Part shown: positions 35,336-47,049 of the stretch, piece after piece
How the letters are laid out: the number at the start of each line of letters is the position of its first letter
How positions within the stretch are numbered: position 1 is the stretch's first letter
Assembly: GCA_003586115.2 (NCBI GenBank)
Contig: QVOM02000073.1
Span: forward strand, 29,773,298 to 29,837,297
Source: Salvator merianae
Taxonomy: Eukaryota; Chordata; Lepidosauria; Squamata; Teiidae
Direction: 5' to 3'
DNA length: 64,000 bases
Notes under the pieces: model-generated
What the model was told of the DNA's origin: nothing
Seen by the model: only the letters and a program-made list of their open reading frames with translations
The model's database searches: none
Position numbers and translations under genes: made by a program

Positions 35336-35493
35336 GGCCCTTTCTGCACTTGGCCTTATTAGATTATATCTCAGAATAGGGACCTGCCATCTGCATGCTA
35401 TGGGCAAGACCTTTCATAGTTTGCACGAGCATGAGCATAGCAGGTCCCTATTCTGGGATATAATCCACAATAAGGCCAAGTGTAGAAAGGGCC
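35336..35493. mobile_element. Palindromic MITE, 158 bp
   Basis: Almost the whole element folds on itself. The left arm GGCCCTTTCTGCACTTGGCC continues to CAGAATAGGGACCTGC. The right arm is its complement, with few differences (GCAGGTCCCTATTCTGGGAT on the plus strand, ending GGCCAAGTGTAGAAAGGGCC). The arms are about 55 bp. No clear target duplication was found. A similar end motif begins the element at 57812. Confidence 0.8.
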
Positions 35494-35670
35494 ATTTTTG
35501 CTTACCTGTTTTCACCCTAGCAATCCTGAAGCTATATACATTTTGCCTTACAGTTACTGCCTTATACCAGGCATTGTGTTATTTGTGTTGCAGTTTCTCT
35601 CCCACTATGTGATCTTGTTTTTTCTGGTTGATTGTACTTCTCTAGCATTTTGTTATTAGTATCTAAAATC

Positions 35671-36148
35671 TAGAGATGTGCTGAACTGGTTCGGCTGGTT
35701 TGCAATATTCAGTCAACTGGGCTGTCCACGTGGCTTGCGTGTGAACTGAACCATCCTGTTGTTTGAAAAAACTGGTTCAAATTGAACCCAGACCAAGGAA
35801 TGGTCTAGTGCAGCATTTCTCAACCTTTTTCCAACCGTGGCCCCCTTCCGACCTTGTTTCCTTCCTGTGCCCCCCCATCCTACCAGGTGCACACAGCAGT
35901 AGAATGCAGATGTGGGAGGGGAAAAGAAGCAAAAGCGACATTTCTGTGGAGTGCCTGGGGGTCCACAGGGGGCCATATGGCCCCTGGTTAAGAAACACTG
36001 GTCTAATGAACCAAGTGAAGCATAGCACACTAAGATGGTTTCCACGTGGTTCACATGTGAACTGAACCACCCAGCTGTTTTAAAAAACCAAGGTTAGTTT
36101 GATTCAATCTGAACTGAATCACTAAATTTCAGTTTATGCACATTCCTA
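35671..36148. mobile_element. hAT element hosting a second hAT element
   Basis: The left end TAGAGATGTGCTGAAC and the right end TTTATGCACATTCCTA are inverted. The flanking 8-mers CTAAAATC (35663-35670) and TTAGAATC (36149-36156) match at 6 of 8, both differences transitions. The interior has GAACTGAACCA-type motifs in both arms, and is interrupted at 35811-36000. Confidence 0.8.
35811..36000. mobile_element. Nested Charlie-type hAT MITE, 190 bp
   Basis: The ends CAGCATTTCTCAACC and GGTTAAGAAACACTG are inverted repeats of the widespread CAGTGTTTCTCAACC class. The 8-mers GTCTAGTG (35803-35810) and GTCTAATG (36001-36008) match at 7 of 8. The interior includes GTGGCCCCCTT and GGGGGCCATATGG, a partial internal palindrome. 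It belongs to a different hAT subfamily from its host element. Confidence 0.85.
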
Positions 36149-36156
36149 TTAGAATC

Positions 36157-37222
36157 TGAGTGGTCTGAAGTCTCGCCTCTCCATTTTTTCCTTGCACTCA
36201 GTTTGCCAATTATACATTTATAAAATCAAATCTAATTTTAAAATCCTTCTTCTAAAGATTTGAAAGATTAAAGAATGTTGGTATTTGCACACATGTGATT
36301 GCCTTAAAGGAGTTACCATAATAGAATCTATCACTTGATGCCAAGGCAAAGTGCTTAAATCCAGATGCACAGAAGGAGCTTTCTAGCTGAGTTTACTACA
36401 CTATTTGAGCCAGGATGCTGGGCTAAGGACCCTTCAGAGTTACCATGAATGGAGCTGAGGCATGATGAACATAGGGAGGTATAGCGAATTGGTGGTTTTA
36501 GCCATCACAACACATTAGGTCCCCAAAACTGTTTCCTTTTATAGGAAAATGACAGAGTCTAGAAGCTGCTGCACATCTGTTACACAGAGAGTCACTTAGA
36601 TAGTCTTTATACTGTCCTTAGGCATTCTTCAGGGAACCAAGACTAAAGGTTTGATGACTTTAAACATCCATCCATTTTTTTTCTATCTGTACAATCTCCC
36701 AATCTTCTCACAACATTTTGGCTAAGTACACGGTATCAGTAATACGATTCCCTTTGAATTGGGTAAAACATGCTGGACTAGCGCTTTTCACAATTTTTAT
36801 GCTAAAGAAGCCGTACTCTTGCTTCACCCATTGTTTGGTGATCTTTTGAGCTAAAATCAAGGAGTGTCAAACACAAAGAGTCAAAATGGCTAAGAGATGT
36901 TAACTTTTACTCTTTCCCCCTCTCCTCTGCTCTCCTATAGGAACTGGGCCACTTGTTTTGCTTTGCTGAGAACTAGCAAACTCTGTTAAACCAGCTAGCC
37001 AGCTGTCCAATTGGCAAAGATGCTGCATCAAGATGGAGGAGGACAAGAATCAGACACATTTCTGGAGGGGGGACTTTCTTGCCACATCACTCCAACTTTC
37101 AGTTGCATGTTCCTGCTATTACACTGTCCATGCTTACTTTAGCAGTAGGTGTTTCATTTTACAGAAATAAAGAAATACTGATCTACAAATGTTCTATGAA
37201 TTGCATTTATAACTGACCTGAG
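36157..37222. other. Unassigned sequence
   Basis: No gene or repeat recognised. Confidence 0.4.
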
Positions 37223-37285
37223 TAGTGATGTGCAAAACTACAGTTTGTCAGACTCAACCTGTTCAAAGGAGTATTTGAATTCCAT
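37223..37285. mobile_element. hAT-family left end, truncated
   Basis: TAGTGATGTGCAAAACTAC followed by GTTCAAA-type sequence resembles the left terminus of the TAG...CTA family. No right end or duplication was located. Confidence 0.35.
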
Positions 37286-37836
37286 CCTACAACTCCATAC
37301 CTGTCAAAGAAAGTGAGAGGGGGCTTGGCAGAGCCCAGGGAATGGGCAGGGAGAATGGTATCATTGCCAGCACAGCATGGTCTCACGGCCTCTGAGCTGC
37401 AATGTAATCTGGAAAAGAGATTCTAGCCCCAGAGAGAGTCCAGTGAACACCATACATTCTGCTTTAAATTTCTTGGGTGCATCTTTCACCCCACTTCCCC
37501 TTGATACCTTCTCTGGTAGACATGGAGCTGAAGGATGGAATTCAAATGCCTCCTCACCCTCTTTAAGAACAGGGAAAATAACTTCCATTTAAATTGCAGT
37601 CCTTTAAATCTTGAGTTCTACTTTGCCTGCATTGTTGACCAACTGTGAAGGAGCTCATTTCTACAGCCCACATCCTTCTGTTGCTGAACAACATTTTTCC
37701 ACCATCCAATAATACTTTGGGATTGGAATATGGGCCACCATGGAGAACCATGAACAACTGTCCTGGTCCAACTCAGATCTTAGCTATGCTTATACCCTCT
37801 CTGTCTATGCTTTAATATTGAGAGTTCAAGGCTTGA
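37286..37836. other. Unassigned sequence
   Basis: No gene or repeat recognised; the paired frames on opposite strands at 37361-37592 are not supported. Confidence 0.4.
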
Positions 37837-37855
37837 TTCTTTCTTTCTTTCTTTT

Positions 37856-37914
<59 letters not shown>

Positions 37915-37915
37915 C
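37837..37915. repeat. (TTTC)n microsatellite
   Basis: About 18 TTTC units with one longer T run near 37853. The translated FLSFFLS repeat is not a gene. Confidence 0.95.
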
Positions 37916-39880
37916 TTACCCCCCCTCTCTCCTGCCTTTTCTTTTTCTTTCTATACATATATCAGGCTGCAGCAGGAAAAAGAAATTGTTCCACGGCAAA
38001 TTGTTTCCCTTGCACAACTTCCTGCTGTTACTATATACATCTGCACATTGCTACAGGCCAATGAGGACAAATAAGATTAAAAACATGAATATTCATTATC
38101 TTTAAACTTTTATGAATAGTTTTTTGCACCATGCTGTTGTCCTAATGTAAACAGTCCTTCCATAAATTTGTTGTTTTTCCCAGTAGGAAAACCATTCATA
38201 CACTGACAATGTGCTTCTTTTAATTGGGCAAATAGTATGAAGGCAAAAGAATAAATTCCTGCTGCAGTCCTCTGCCTCAAATTGCTTGGTGATGACTGTG
38301 TATGGGTCCCACATGTTCTTCCCAAATGTTGGGTTGGGTTTTTTTTGTTGTTGTTTTTTTATATAGACTTTTTATATTTCATTATATACAGAAGAAGTAC
38401 ATTTGTCTCTGCAGGTATTTTTCTGAGGTATTTTTTATAAATAGTTGGTACAACGGAATTTAAGAAGAACAGCTAAATAAGCTGATAAGAACAGACTTAG
38501 AGTAATTCTACAGACATAGAAACACACACAAAATTTTGATTAGAATGCAGAATGAGGAAGGAAAAAGAAATAAAAAATAACGTTACACAAATGAAATCTT
38601 CCACATCTCAGAGGTCTGGGGGGGAAGCAATTCCCCCAACCCCCATACATGTAAAAATGTTATGTTTACCATTTTTTTAGTACTGTGTCTTTACAACCAG
38701 TAAATATTTACAAAATAGGTTGAAAACTTCTGTCAACAAGTAGAACAAAAACTCTGTTGCATTTTCACTAAGCCAGCTGGTGAGTCATAGTAAGAAGAAT
38801 TTTGTTCAAGAGAGATCCCTTGAATTTTTAACAAGTTTCTACATAAATCTGTGCTTTGAAAATGCTGCCTCTGTGCCCTAGTATTTTTCATTGGAAGTTT
38901 TAGTTTATTTTATTCCCTTCCTCCAACTATCTAAATAATTTTTGAACACTACATAGGATTATTTCACATATCAAGACTCTGCAAGAACTATTCATTTAAA
39001 AAGGCCATATTTGGCCCAAATATTTTTAGGATTATACTGTATTTTGACAACTGATCTAAACATAATTCTTTTGGATATACATTCATGAAAAATACCTATT
39101 TCCCATACTGCTTTGTTCTCTGAAGCAGAAAACATTCCAAAGGGATGTGCTGCCCTTAATAGCTACAACATGCAGAGCTTTCTGATTCTTCAGCGATTGT
39201 TGGAGTCCTTACTCCCATCTAGCAATCAGTCTCAAAATTAATTGGTCCCTCAAGATAATTTAAATGAACAGCGACCTCAGTGTTATTGTGAATTGCCCTG
39301 AAATCTCTAATATAGGATCACGTGTGTGTGTGGTTGGGTGGGTGGGTATATATATATATATATATGGGAAAAGGGGGGTGAAGAGATAGGGAGGGAGGAA
39401 GAGAGAAATTTAAAATGTTTAGACTAAAAACTCTAAATTGAGTGTTTAGGAGTAGATCTTAAAATGTCCTTAGACTAGGTGCCCTAGCCTATGAACATGG
39501 TGTCTTGTGGCAACATGGATTCCTAAGGAATTGGGACAAGCATGTCCTGATTCTTTCCCGCTCTGTTGTGTTTGACTGCATTGTTGTGGATCAGAGATGT
39601 GAACATCTTCCCAGTCTTGGAAGACGCTGGCTGAGGCTGTTTTAGCTAGGTGCTGAGAAATGGTCCACTTCCAGAGTCATTTCCTGAAGCCCAGCAAAAT
39701 AACGCTAGGCTCCATCTGCGAGGGAACCCCCCAGCTGCTTGGTGCCACCCACAAATAAACAGATGAGTTTATCCATCACTAGAGAACATATGGTAGACCA
39801 CTTCAAAGATGTCAGGATCCATTGCCATCTTTTTCCTGCTCCAGCACCTCGTCTCATCTAGGTGCAGTGTTCCGCAGGAA
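37916..39880. other. Unassigned sequence with (TA)n at 39346-39365
   Basis: AT-rich DNA. A GT run (39321-39332) and a TA run (39346-39365) lie close together. No gene or repeat family recognised. Confidence 0.4.
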
Positions 39881-40189
39881 TAGAGTTGCCCAAATTCAGA
39901 TTGAATTGGAGTGGTTCAAATCAAACTACTGTGTTTGAACCTGTTTTATTCAAACTGAACATCAGTGTTCCTCAGTCAAAAAGAATGGTTTGATGGACTG
40001 GTTGAAATGCAATAGCATCTTGCCCTTTAAATAGCTTTTTTCCTCAATACATTTCCAAAGATTTTCTTTTTTTTTTAAAGTGAACCTCAAACTGTTTGCA
40101 AACTGTTTGATCCTGATTGTAGATCAAACACAACTCATAGAGATTCAGTTTGATTTAAAGCAAGCCTTAGTTCCTGTATTTGTGCACTA
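39881..40189. mobile_element. hAT-family MITE, eroded
   Basis: The left end TAGAGTTGCCCAAATTC and the right end GTATTTGTGCACTA fit the TAG...CTA family with several changes, and the interior shows repeated TTTGAAC, GTTCAAA and GTTTGAT motifs. No duplication is evident. The right end abuts the foldback element at 40191. Confidence 0.5.
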
Positions 40190-40190
40190 T

Positions 40191-41221
40191 GGGGCCTGAA
40201 AATGTACCTGAGGCTGGATAGCGGCGTTTGCGAGTGCGAACACCATTATCCATGCCTGATGCTCACCATGACAGTAGCCGGCAAGCATCTGGCCGCTGCC
40301 ATGGAGACTGCAGCCTCACCACGTACACGCAGTGGGCAATGGGGCCTACCCCTTCGTGCGGGCCTGAAGCTGCCGTGATTGGGCATGGATACTGGATGGG
40401 GCCATGCTGCGCCCCATCCAGCATTTCGGTGTCTGATTGCGAGCACGAAGGGCAGTCACCACGGCAACAACCTGCGAGCGTCAGGCCACTGGCATGTCAA
40501 TTGGGAGGCCCATGCAGCATGCACGGTGATGACGTGACTCATGCGTGCCCACTGGGCCTCCCCCCCATAGCGCAATCGGGCCTTCCCAATCGGGCCCATG
40601 GCACCGCGATTGGGCCCACCCAGGCCGATCGGGGAGGCCTAATCACCCCAATGAGGCTGGGTGGGCCCGATCGGGGCACCATGGGCCCAATCAGGAAGAC
40701 CCAATCACACTACAGGTGGGAGGGACCCAGTGCACATGTGCGAGTCATGTCATTGCTGTGTGCACTGCGTGGTCCTCCCAGTCACCATGGCAGCGGCCTG
40801 ATGCTTGCAGGCCATTGCCACGGCGACCGCCCTTTGCACGCACGATCGGGCACCAAAGCCAGATGGGGCACAGCGTGGCCCCATCTGGTGTCCCAGGCCC
40901 AATCGCAGCAGTGCATGCCCATTCGGGCCCATGCGAAGGGGTAGGCCCCATTGACCATCATGCATTGCATGCATGATGGGTGGGCTGATCACCCAGAAGA
41001 TGGTTGCCACCATTGTGAACAAAGTAGGTGCAAACGAATCCTCACCTGAAGCTCACTTTGAGCTTCAGGTGAGGATTCGAACACCCTTTTACTTGTCTGG
41101 TGGTAGTAGGGATCGGCAGTGGATGAGGTCCGCTGCTGGTCTCTACAGCCATCCTTTGGTGCGAATGAACTTGTCTAGTGAGTGTTCCTGACACTCACTA
41201 GTTGCAAGTGCGAACAGGCCC
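40191..41221. mobile_element. GC-rich long-hairpin foldback transposon
   Basis: The left end GGGGCCTG (eroded) and the right end CAAGTGCGAACAGGCCC are those of the Harbinger-like family at 697 and 52238. The body is a long imperfect palindrome centred near 40643 with arms of about 300 bp. For example, CAATGGGGCCTACCCCTTCG (40337) is exactly complementary to 40934-40953, and 40470-40512 pairs with 40771-40810. Two further hairpins follow: a 20-bp perfect stem at 41035-41079 and an 11-bp stem at 41175-41201. GC content is far above the flanks. Open frames of 238 and 143 residues are artefacts of the palindrome. Confidence 0.75.
41035..41079. repeat. Perfect hairpin, 20-bp stem
   Basis: CGAATCCTCACCTGAAGCTC, a 5-base ACTTT loop, then its exact complement. 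It lies in the right part of the foldback element. Confidence 0.95.
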
Positions 41222-41262
41222 AAAATTGGAGGAGGGGAACCAAATACAGAATGGGAGGAATC

Positions 41263-41400
41263 TGATTATTTATTTATATTTATATTTATATTTACATTTT
41301 TATATTATTTATATTTACATTTTTATATTATTTATATTTATATCTATATCCCATCTTATACCCAAAGATCTCAGGGCAAATCACAATAAAATCACTATAA
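41263..41400 (-). mobile_element. L2/CR1-clade retroposon tail with AT-rich microsatellite
   Basis: An expanded TTTATA-type tract (41266-41345) is followed by TATCCCATCTTATACCC and GATCTCAGGGCAAATCACAA, the complement of the reptilian LINE tail. The expanded A-rich tail supports minus-strand orientation. Confidence 0.65.
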
Positions 41401-41449
41401 AACAGTCAGCAGCTTGTCCACTGATAAAATAGATTATCTAAAAGAGTAA

Positions 41450-41947
41450 CAGTGTCAAATTCTGGGCACCACAATTTGAAAAAGACACTCCCAAACTGGG
41501 ATAAGTTCACAGAAGGGCTACTAAAATGGTGAGTAGTCTACTAACCATGTCCTATGAGAAGTGGTTAAGGTAGCTAGACATGTTTAACCTGCAGAAGAGA
41601 AGAGTGAGAAGAGACATGATAGGTGTCGTTAAGTATCTGAAGGGCTTCACACTGCCGAGAGATCAGCCTTATTTGCACAAGAAGGAAGGACTTGAAGCAA
41701 TGGCATGAAACTGCAAGGAAGTAGTCACAGATTAGATATTGGTGGAAAAAACTTTTTGACAGTAAGGGCAGTCAGCCAATGGAATATATTGTCACAGCAG
41801 GAGGTAAACTTTCCTTCACTAGAGGTCTTCAAGTAGAGGCTAGACAGTCATCTGTCTGGGATAGTTTAGTGAATCCTGCATTAAGCAAGGTTTAGGACTT
41901 GATAACCCTGAACGTTCCTTTCACTCTATGGTTCTATGATTCTATGG
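41450..41947 (+). mobile_element. CR1 LINE 3' end, ~500 bp
   Basis: Canonical CR1 3' organisation on the plus strand: TCTGGGCACCACAATTTGAA at the start, ATGTTTAACCTGCAGAAGAG, AAGTATCTGAAGGGCTTCAC, AACTTTTTGACAGTAAGGGC, TTCACTAGAGGTCTTCAAG, and the terminal GGTTCTATGATTCTATGG octamer repeat. The segment is the C-terminal coding and 3' untranslated part, with many substitutions and no intact frame. It abuts an L2-type tail on its left. Confidence 0.9.
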
Positions 41948-41978
41948 TCTTTTCTGTATAGTCCTTTAATGGAGATTA

Positions 41979-42427
41979 AGGGTCTGTGCAATTCACTCTA
42001 GACCTCCAGATCTGTAAATTAATACAGATCTAGGAGACACCATCCCTCACTGGTATGGCTTCATCTGCTTTAGAAGGAGACTGATCCAGATTTAATCAGG
42101 TCTAACAGTGGACTAGATCCAGAACATGGGAGACATGCAGAAGACACACATCCCATGTTCGGGGTTACCAGAGGGTACTTTTCAGCAGCGCACCATAGCA
42201 CACTGCTGAAATACACACCTTACAGCTCCCAAGGCTAGGAAGTTGTGAGCCTATAGCTGTAAAGCTCACACCAGCTTGGATGCTGTGGCATGGGCTGATC
42301 CAGATCAATGTCATTCATGCAGATGGTACTGATCCTGCCCATGCCTTCTCATGGTCAGAATCAGTTGGTCTGGCTATTCTGGATCCACTGATTCTAAGCA
42401 ATTGCAGGTAAGTGCACAAAGGGTCTA
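41979..42427. mobile_element. Putative Harbinger-like element
   Basis: The left end AAGGGTCTGTGCAATTCAC and the right end GTAAGTGCACAAAGGGTC are imperfect inverted repeats. The right end resembles the terminus at 1296-1312. Internal foldbacks include CCAGATCTG...CAGATCTAGG near 42006-42034. The target duplication is not clear (TTA on the left, TAT on the right). Confidence 0.4.
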
Positions 42428-44959
42428 TGAGTCTAAAAAAAAAAAAAAAAAATATGATCCCAGATTCATGCTACTTCTTGCTCTTGGAATGCTCCACAGA
42501 AGTAGTGATACAAATATTACACAAAATGTTTCTTGAGGTGGTCAGATAAGCCCCAGACTTTCTCATTGTTTACTTTCAAAAGCCTGGTCAGATAAAGAAA
42601 TTCTTACCATTGTTTCCCCAGTTAATAAACAATTGAATTCTCACTTCCTCTCTCTCTCTCTCTTTTTTTTTTTAATTTCTCCAAGTTCATAATTTTAAGC
42701 ATCAATTGATCTTCAAGCATGGATAATTGCTTTGGACAACCTGCCTACCTCATTCTTCATTCTTAGTTTAAAATGGTAGGCATTCCTCCATATACAATTG
42801 ATCAAGAGACTACGAAAAAACACCTTCAAACCTACAGTTCCTTTTTTTATTAATAAAGTTTTGTTACAAAAATATTGTGTGAAGATTAACGTGCACTTAT
42901 AACAAAGGTATGTCACAAAAAGTTATAAGGCAAAAGATTTATTCTTATTCTGACTGTATTCTTAATGGAAATGCTAATTCTGGGCATCAATGTGCAAAGA
43001 TTTACTCCTGATCCCGCTCCAAATAACAGCACTTATGGGAGCATTCTCATTTCAGGAAATGTAGGAAAAGTGAATAGTACTATGACAACATAAAGAGCAA
43101 AGCTTTTGCAACTGATCCAAGCCAGTAGTAGTTAGCAATATAAATGGATGATGGTGATGCAAAGACCTGAATCACCTCTGTGTTCTGAACCAGTTTGGAT
43201 AGTCCTATCTAAAACAGTTCAGCAAACTGAGTCAGTTCATTTATAGCTCCATCTAAGCCAGGCAGGGATCAGTTGCAGGAGCTTTGCTATTCATGTCATT
43301 GTCATTCCTTTCCCAATTTCTCCACTTGCTGAAACTAGAAAAGCTCTAGTAAGTGCTATTACTTTGTGTATTGAAGGCAACCTTTGCACACCTTTAGCTC
43401 TGAAGGTAGATAGAAAAGGTTTAATTTAGAGAAGAGTCATTTAGCAGTGACCTCTTTTCTGAAATGAGTCTTTTGGAATTTGGTATTTCATTGTTTCAAG
43501 TTAGTGAGGGTTTTTTCCTCCCTGCCTGAGATAATTATTTCACAGGGATTTTGAAAAGGTATTGAGCTTCTTTCCATTTTCTAACTACAGGTAGTTTGGT
43601 GGTACTTAGTGTAAATGGCAGCAGTTATCTGTGTGCAGGTTGGAGATATTTAATTTGGAAAAAAAAAATGGTTAATTCAGGATTGTTGGGTTTTGTTTTG
43701 GTTTTTTTCCTGAATCTCCTACCAGAAACTTAAAAAAGTTGTGCAAATCCACCATTAGTGGAAATAGTTGCCCAGAAAACCTACAGTTCCTAAATTTATG
43801 ATTAACTTTTGGTAAATATGCAGGTACATCTCCATAAAACCCTTTGAGGGACAAAGGAAGGATCAAGGGGATTTTTAAAAAAATTCTCTTGGCAGCTCAA
43901 GTTGTTTTCAACAAAACTGAGAGAAGTACTTAAGGGAGATACAAGAAGACAGTAAGACAAGTAAGTGGAAGAAAAGGTTAAGGAAAGCAAGGATCAAAAC
44001 ATGCTTTAGGGACTAATTAGTCATGAATCAAAAGGCTGAAAAGATAGCCCAGAACTCAAGAGTATATCTCTTTGGTTAGCAATGAATTTTCCATATCTAC
44101 AACCAGCCCCAAACACCAGAACGCTCAGGCTGCGATCAGACATGCTTAATAAGATGCCTTCTGGATGAATTTGAGGCTGTAAGGGCAGACATAAAATCCC
44201 CAAAAGAGCCTTATCCCATCCTGGAGCTTGGGAATAGATGTCTTTTCCTCATACCAGGTAAAACAGTACTCAGGAATCCCGAGTCAGGATGACTATTTTT
44301 GGTTTTGGGTCATACTGGGAAGGAAGGTACTTAAGCAAAGAGCAAAGAAATCAGCCAATCACAGTGTGTGAAATGGCTGCTACAGAAGATCGACCAATCA
44401 GGGCTCCAGAAAGCCAGGCAGGTGAATGGCCAAACAATGGTGAGCACTTGTTATTAGGAAGGTATTGCTGGTCTTTGAGGCAAAGGAAGAGCATTATGTG
44501 GTAATATGAGGTAATATTATTAGTTTTACTGTTTGGAAGTGTTTTGTGTGTGTGTTTACAAAAGAGAGACATTTTCTAAGGGGCAATTGAAAAAAACCTT
44601 GTTTAATTACACCCTCAGTCCTACAGGACTGAGTGGTTCAGAGATAACTTGCCACTCATGAAAGTCTTCATTGGGCATCAGTTTCTCAGAAGTGATGAGT
44701 GTTGTACAGTTTTGTTTCAATATGCATAGATAAAGATATCATTGTGCCTTCTTAATTCATGTTTCTTCTGTAATCAAATAATGATGATTGACATTCTTGC
44801 ACTAAGTTGTACATAACTCTTTGTTGTTGCTGTTAATGCAGTTGTTATTGTTGTTACTACTACACAAGTCACCAGTCTATGTTGTAGACTGATGTCTTAC
44901 ACCTATTCCTTAATCAAAAATAATGTTTAGGTCTTCACTGCTTCTGAAGTCTCCCAGTA
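42428..44959. other. Unassigned sequence
   Basis: A short (CT)n then T run lies at 42649-42675. The 43140-43260 interval carries hAT-like motifs (AACCAGTTTGG, AGCTCCATCTA) but no pairable ends. No gene recognised. Confidence 0.4.
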
Positions 44960-45345
44960 GACTGATTTCTCCACACTGGATGAGGATTGGAGAAGGTTCT
45001 GGTGCAAAAATGCCACCATAGACCACTCCAAGTCTACTTATAAGCAGTCTATGAAGTGTTCTAGCTGATATACCAGGCTGGTGGCCTGTGTGTGCACAGC
45101 ATATGTACCATGCCCAACAACATAACTGTGCTACTTCTTGCTACCTAGCCCAAACAGCCTCAACTGGCAAATTTGGAGGCCCAAAACTTTCATTCACAGT
45201 CTCCAAAGTTGGGGTGGGGTGGGCCATCTGCAGTGTGTATGATCCCTGGAGTGGTCCAGTGGTAGCTTGGCCTATTGTGGGATTGGTTGCCTGGAACAGG
45301 CGACTATGGTGCCAAATAGCCCATGCCATGTGGAAATGGCCATGC
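44960..45345. mobile_element. Putative DNA transposon related to 57812-58178
   Basis: The left end TTTCTCCACACTGG and the right end CCATGTGGAAATGGCC are roughly inverted. An internal block (CACTCCAAGTCTAC, then GATATACCAGGCTGG) parallels CACTCCAAGTGTGG and GTATACCGAGCCTGG in the element at 57812. No transposase or duplication seen. Confidence 0.35.
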
Positions 45346-47014
45346 ACATCTGGCATAGTGAATGAAGATGGAATGTTCCTGGTGAAACATTCATATCACT
45401 TTGCACAGGGTCTGTCTGCTCTTGACCTGCACTTGTTTTTGCTTCCATGTACAAGGCCATCTGATAGTAGGGTTTGTTGAACTCTAGGTCTATGCACTGT
45501 AGTCCACACTTGCAAAGTAATAGATCTCCAAAAATGGATTTTCTCAAGGTTACATATTGCACATCACTAGGAGACAAGAAGCACAAAGAGGTTCAGCATT
45601 ATGGAATTATGTTTGTTAAATATTCAAGGTTGCAACTTCCAATAAAGCTATTGATAATGGAATCACATACTAATGCATTTGCTGTTTATATATGAAATCT
45701 CCTTTTGTGAGATGTTTTACAAAAATAAAAAATAAAACCTCTTCAATCGCCATTTAACAACAATTGTTTGGCAAGGGACAAAAACTTCTAACTTTATTAT
45801 AAAACCCTCCCTTCCAAGAACTTTATAATTTTATTTAGAATATCCCTCCATAACTGCTTCTATTAGCAAACCATGCATTAGATTTAGTCCAGTGCTGCAG
45901 AGCATGATTCAGTCAGATATAATCAAAATGGAAGTCAGAGATGCAAAATTATCTTAGCCTTGAAGAACAAATCTGATTGAGAATGAAGGTATTAAAGTAC
46001 CATTGCATGCATTTCTGCACCAAAATTTTAATAAACAGATAGTACTATTGTGAATCTGGCTGTAAAAAGAGAGTTCAACTATCTAGCAGGCAAAAACAAT
46101 GTTCACACAGCACCTTTATGACAATATGAATGCAGCATGATGGGCAAGCTCAGAAATTGCAATATCCCTACTCTTTCATGGTTCATTGGGTGAGCTGGAC
46201 AAGTGTGACATCTGCATGGCCTTGCACTTCTTCGGCCCCCATGCTGCTATTAGTACTCATTCCTACTGCTGTCATTAGTAGTCCTACTTAAGCAGGTCCA
46301 TTGCTGCTGGCAACCCTGTTGTTATACACATTGCTTTGAAACACAAGCATAGCAGGACCACATACACACAAGAACACATGACCATGGACTGTAAAACTGT
46401 ATCAGCATTCTGACCATGACTTGCTATGGAGGACACCTAAAAGTCATTGTGGAAAAGCCACAGGAATTAAAAAAGAAAAATCCATTTTGAATTGTGATTT
46501 CTCAATCATCTAGACTTCATTCACAAAAAAGTAATTCTTCATTAACAGGAAAATCCTGGAGACATGGAACACGCCATAGGTGAAAAGCTTTTGCAGGACT
46601 TGGAAGATCTGATTGCATCTTGAGCTTGCTATTTTTAGCATCTTGCACAACTGGCACAGCACCTTGGGATATAGATAAGAGTTTCCATTGTGCTATCCAG
46701 TCAGTGTTCTCAGAATTTCTTAACCAGATGAGTCATCAATTCTTCAATTTGCATTTTACCTGTAAACAACTCTGTAAATGTGACTTTGGCTCACCACACG
46801 TCCCAATAATTTCAAGCTTTTAGTCTAAGTACATTCGGCAGATGTCAGAACCAGGTTTGGTTTGGTTTATGTTTGGTTTATTATAAGAAATGTGAAGCCA
46901 AGATAACCAGCAAATGGGAGGAGCTATTTTTATTGGTTAAGATGGGTGGTGGACATCACCAGGAACTGGTAGAGAGCTGTTGGAACTCTAGGGGGACACT
47001 TGGGTTAGATTTCA

Positions 47015-47049
<35 letters not shown>

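Noticed and set aside
40228..40976. Long open frames of 238 and 143 residues on the plus strand
   Set aside because: They lie inside the GC-rich foldback. Stop codons are rare there because of GC content, opposite-strand frames are also open, and no domain is recognisable.
45474..45569. Very short hAT element (TAGGTCTATGCAC to TTGCACATCACTA)
   Set aside because: The ends pair only roughly and the flanking 8-mers share no match.
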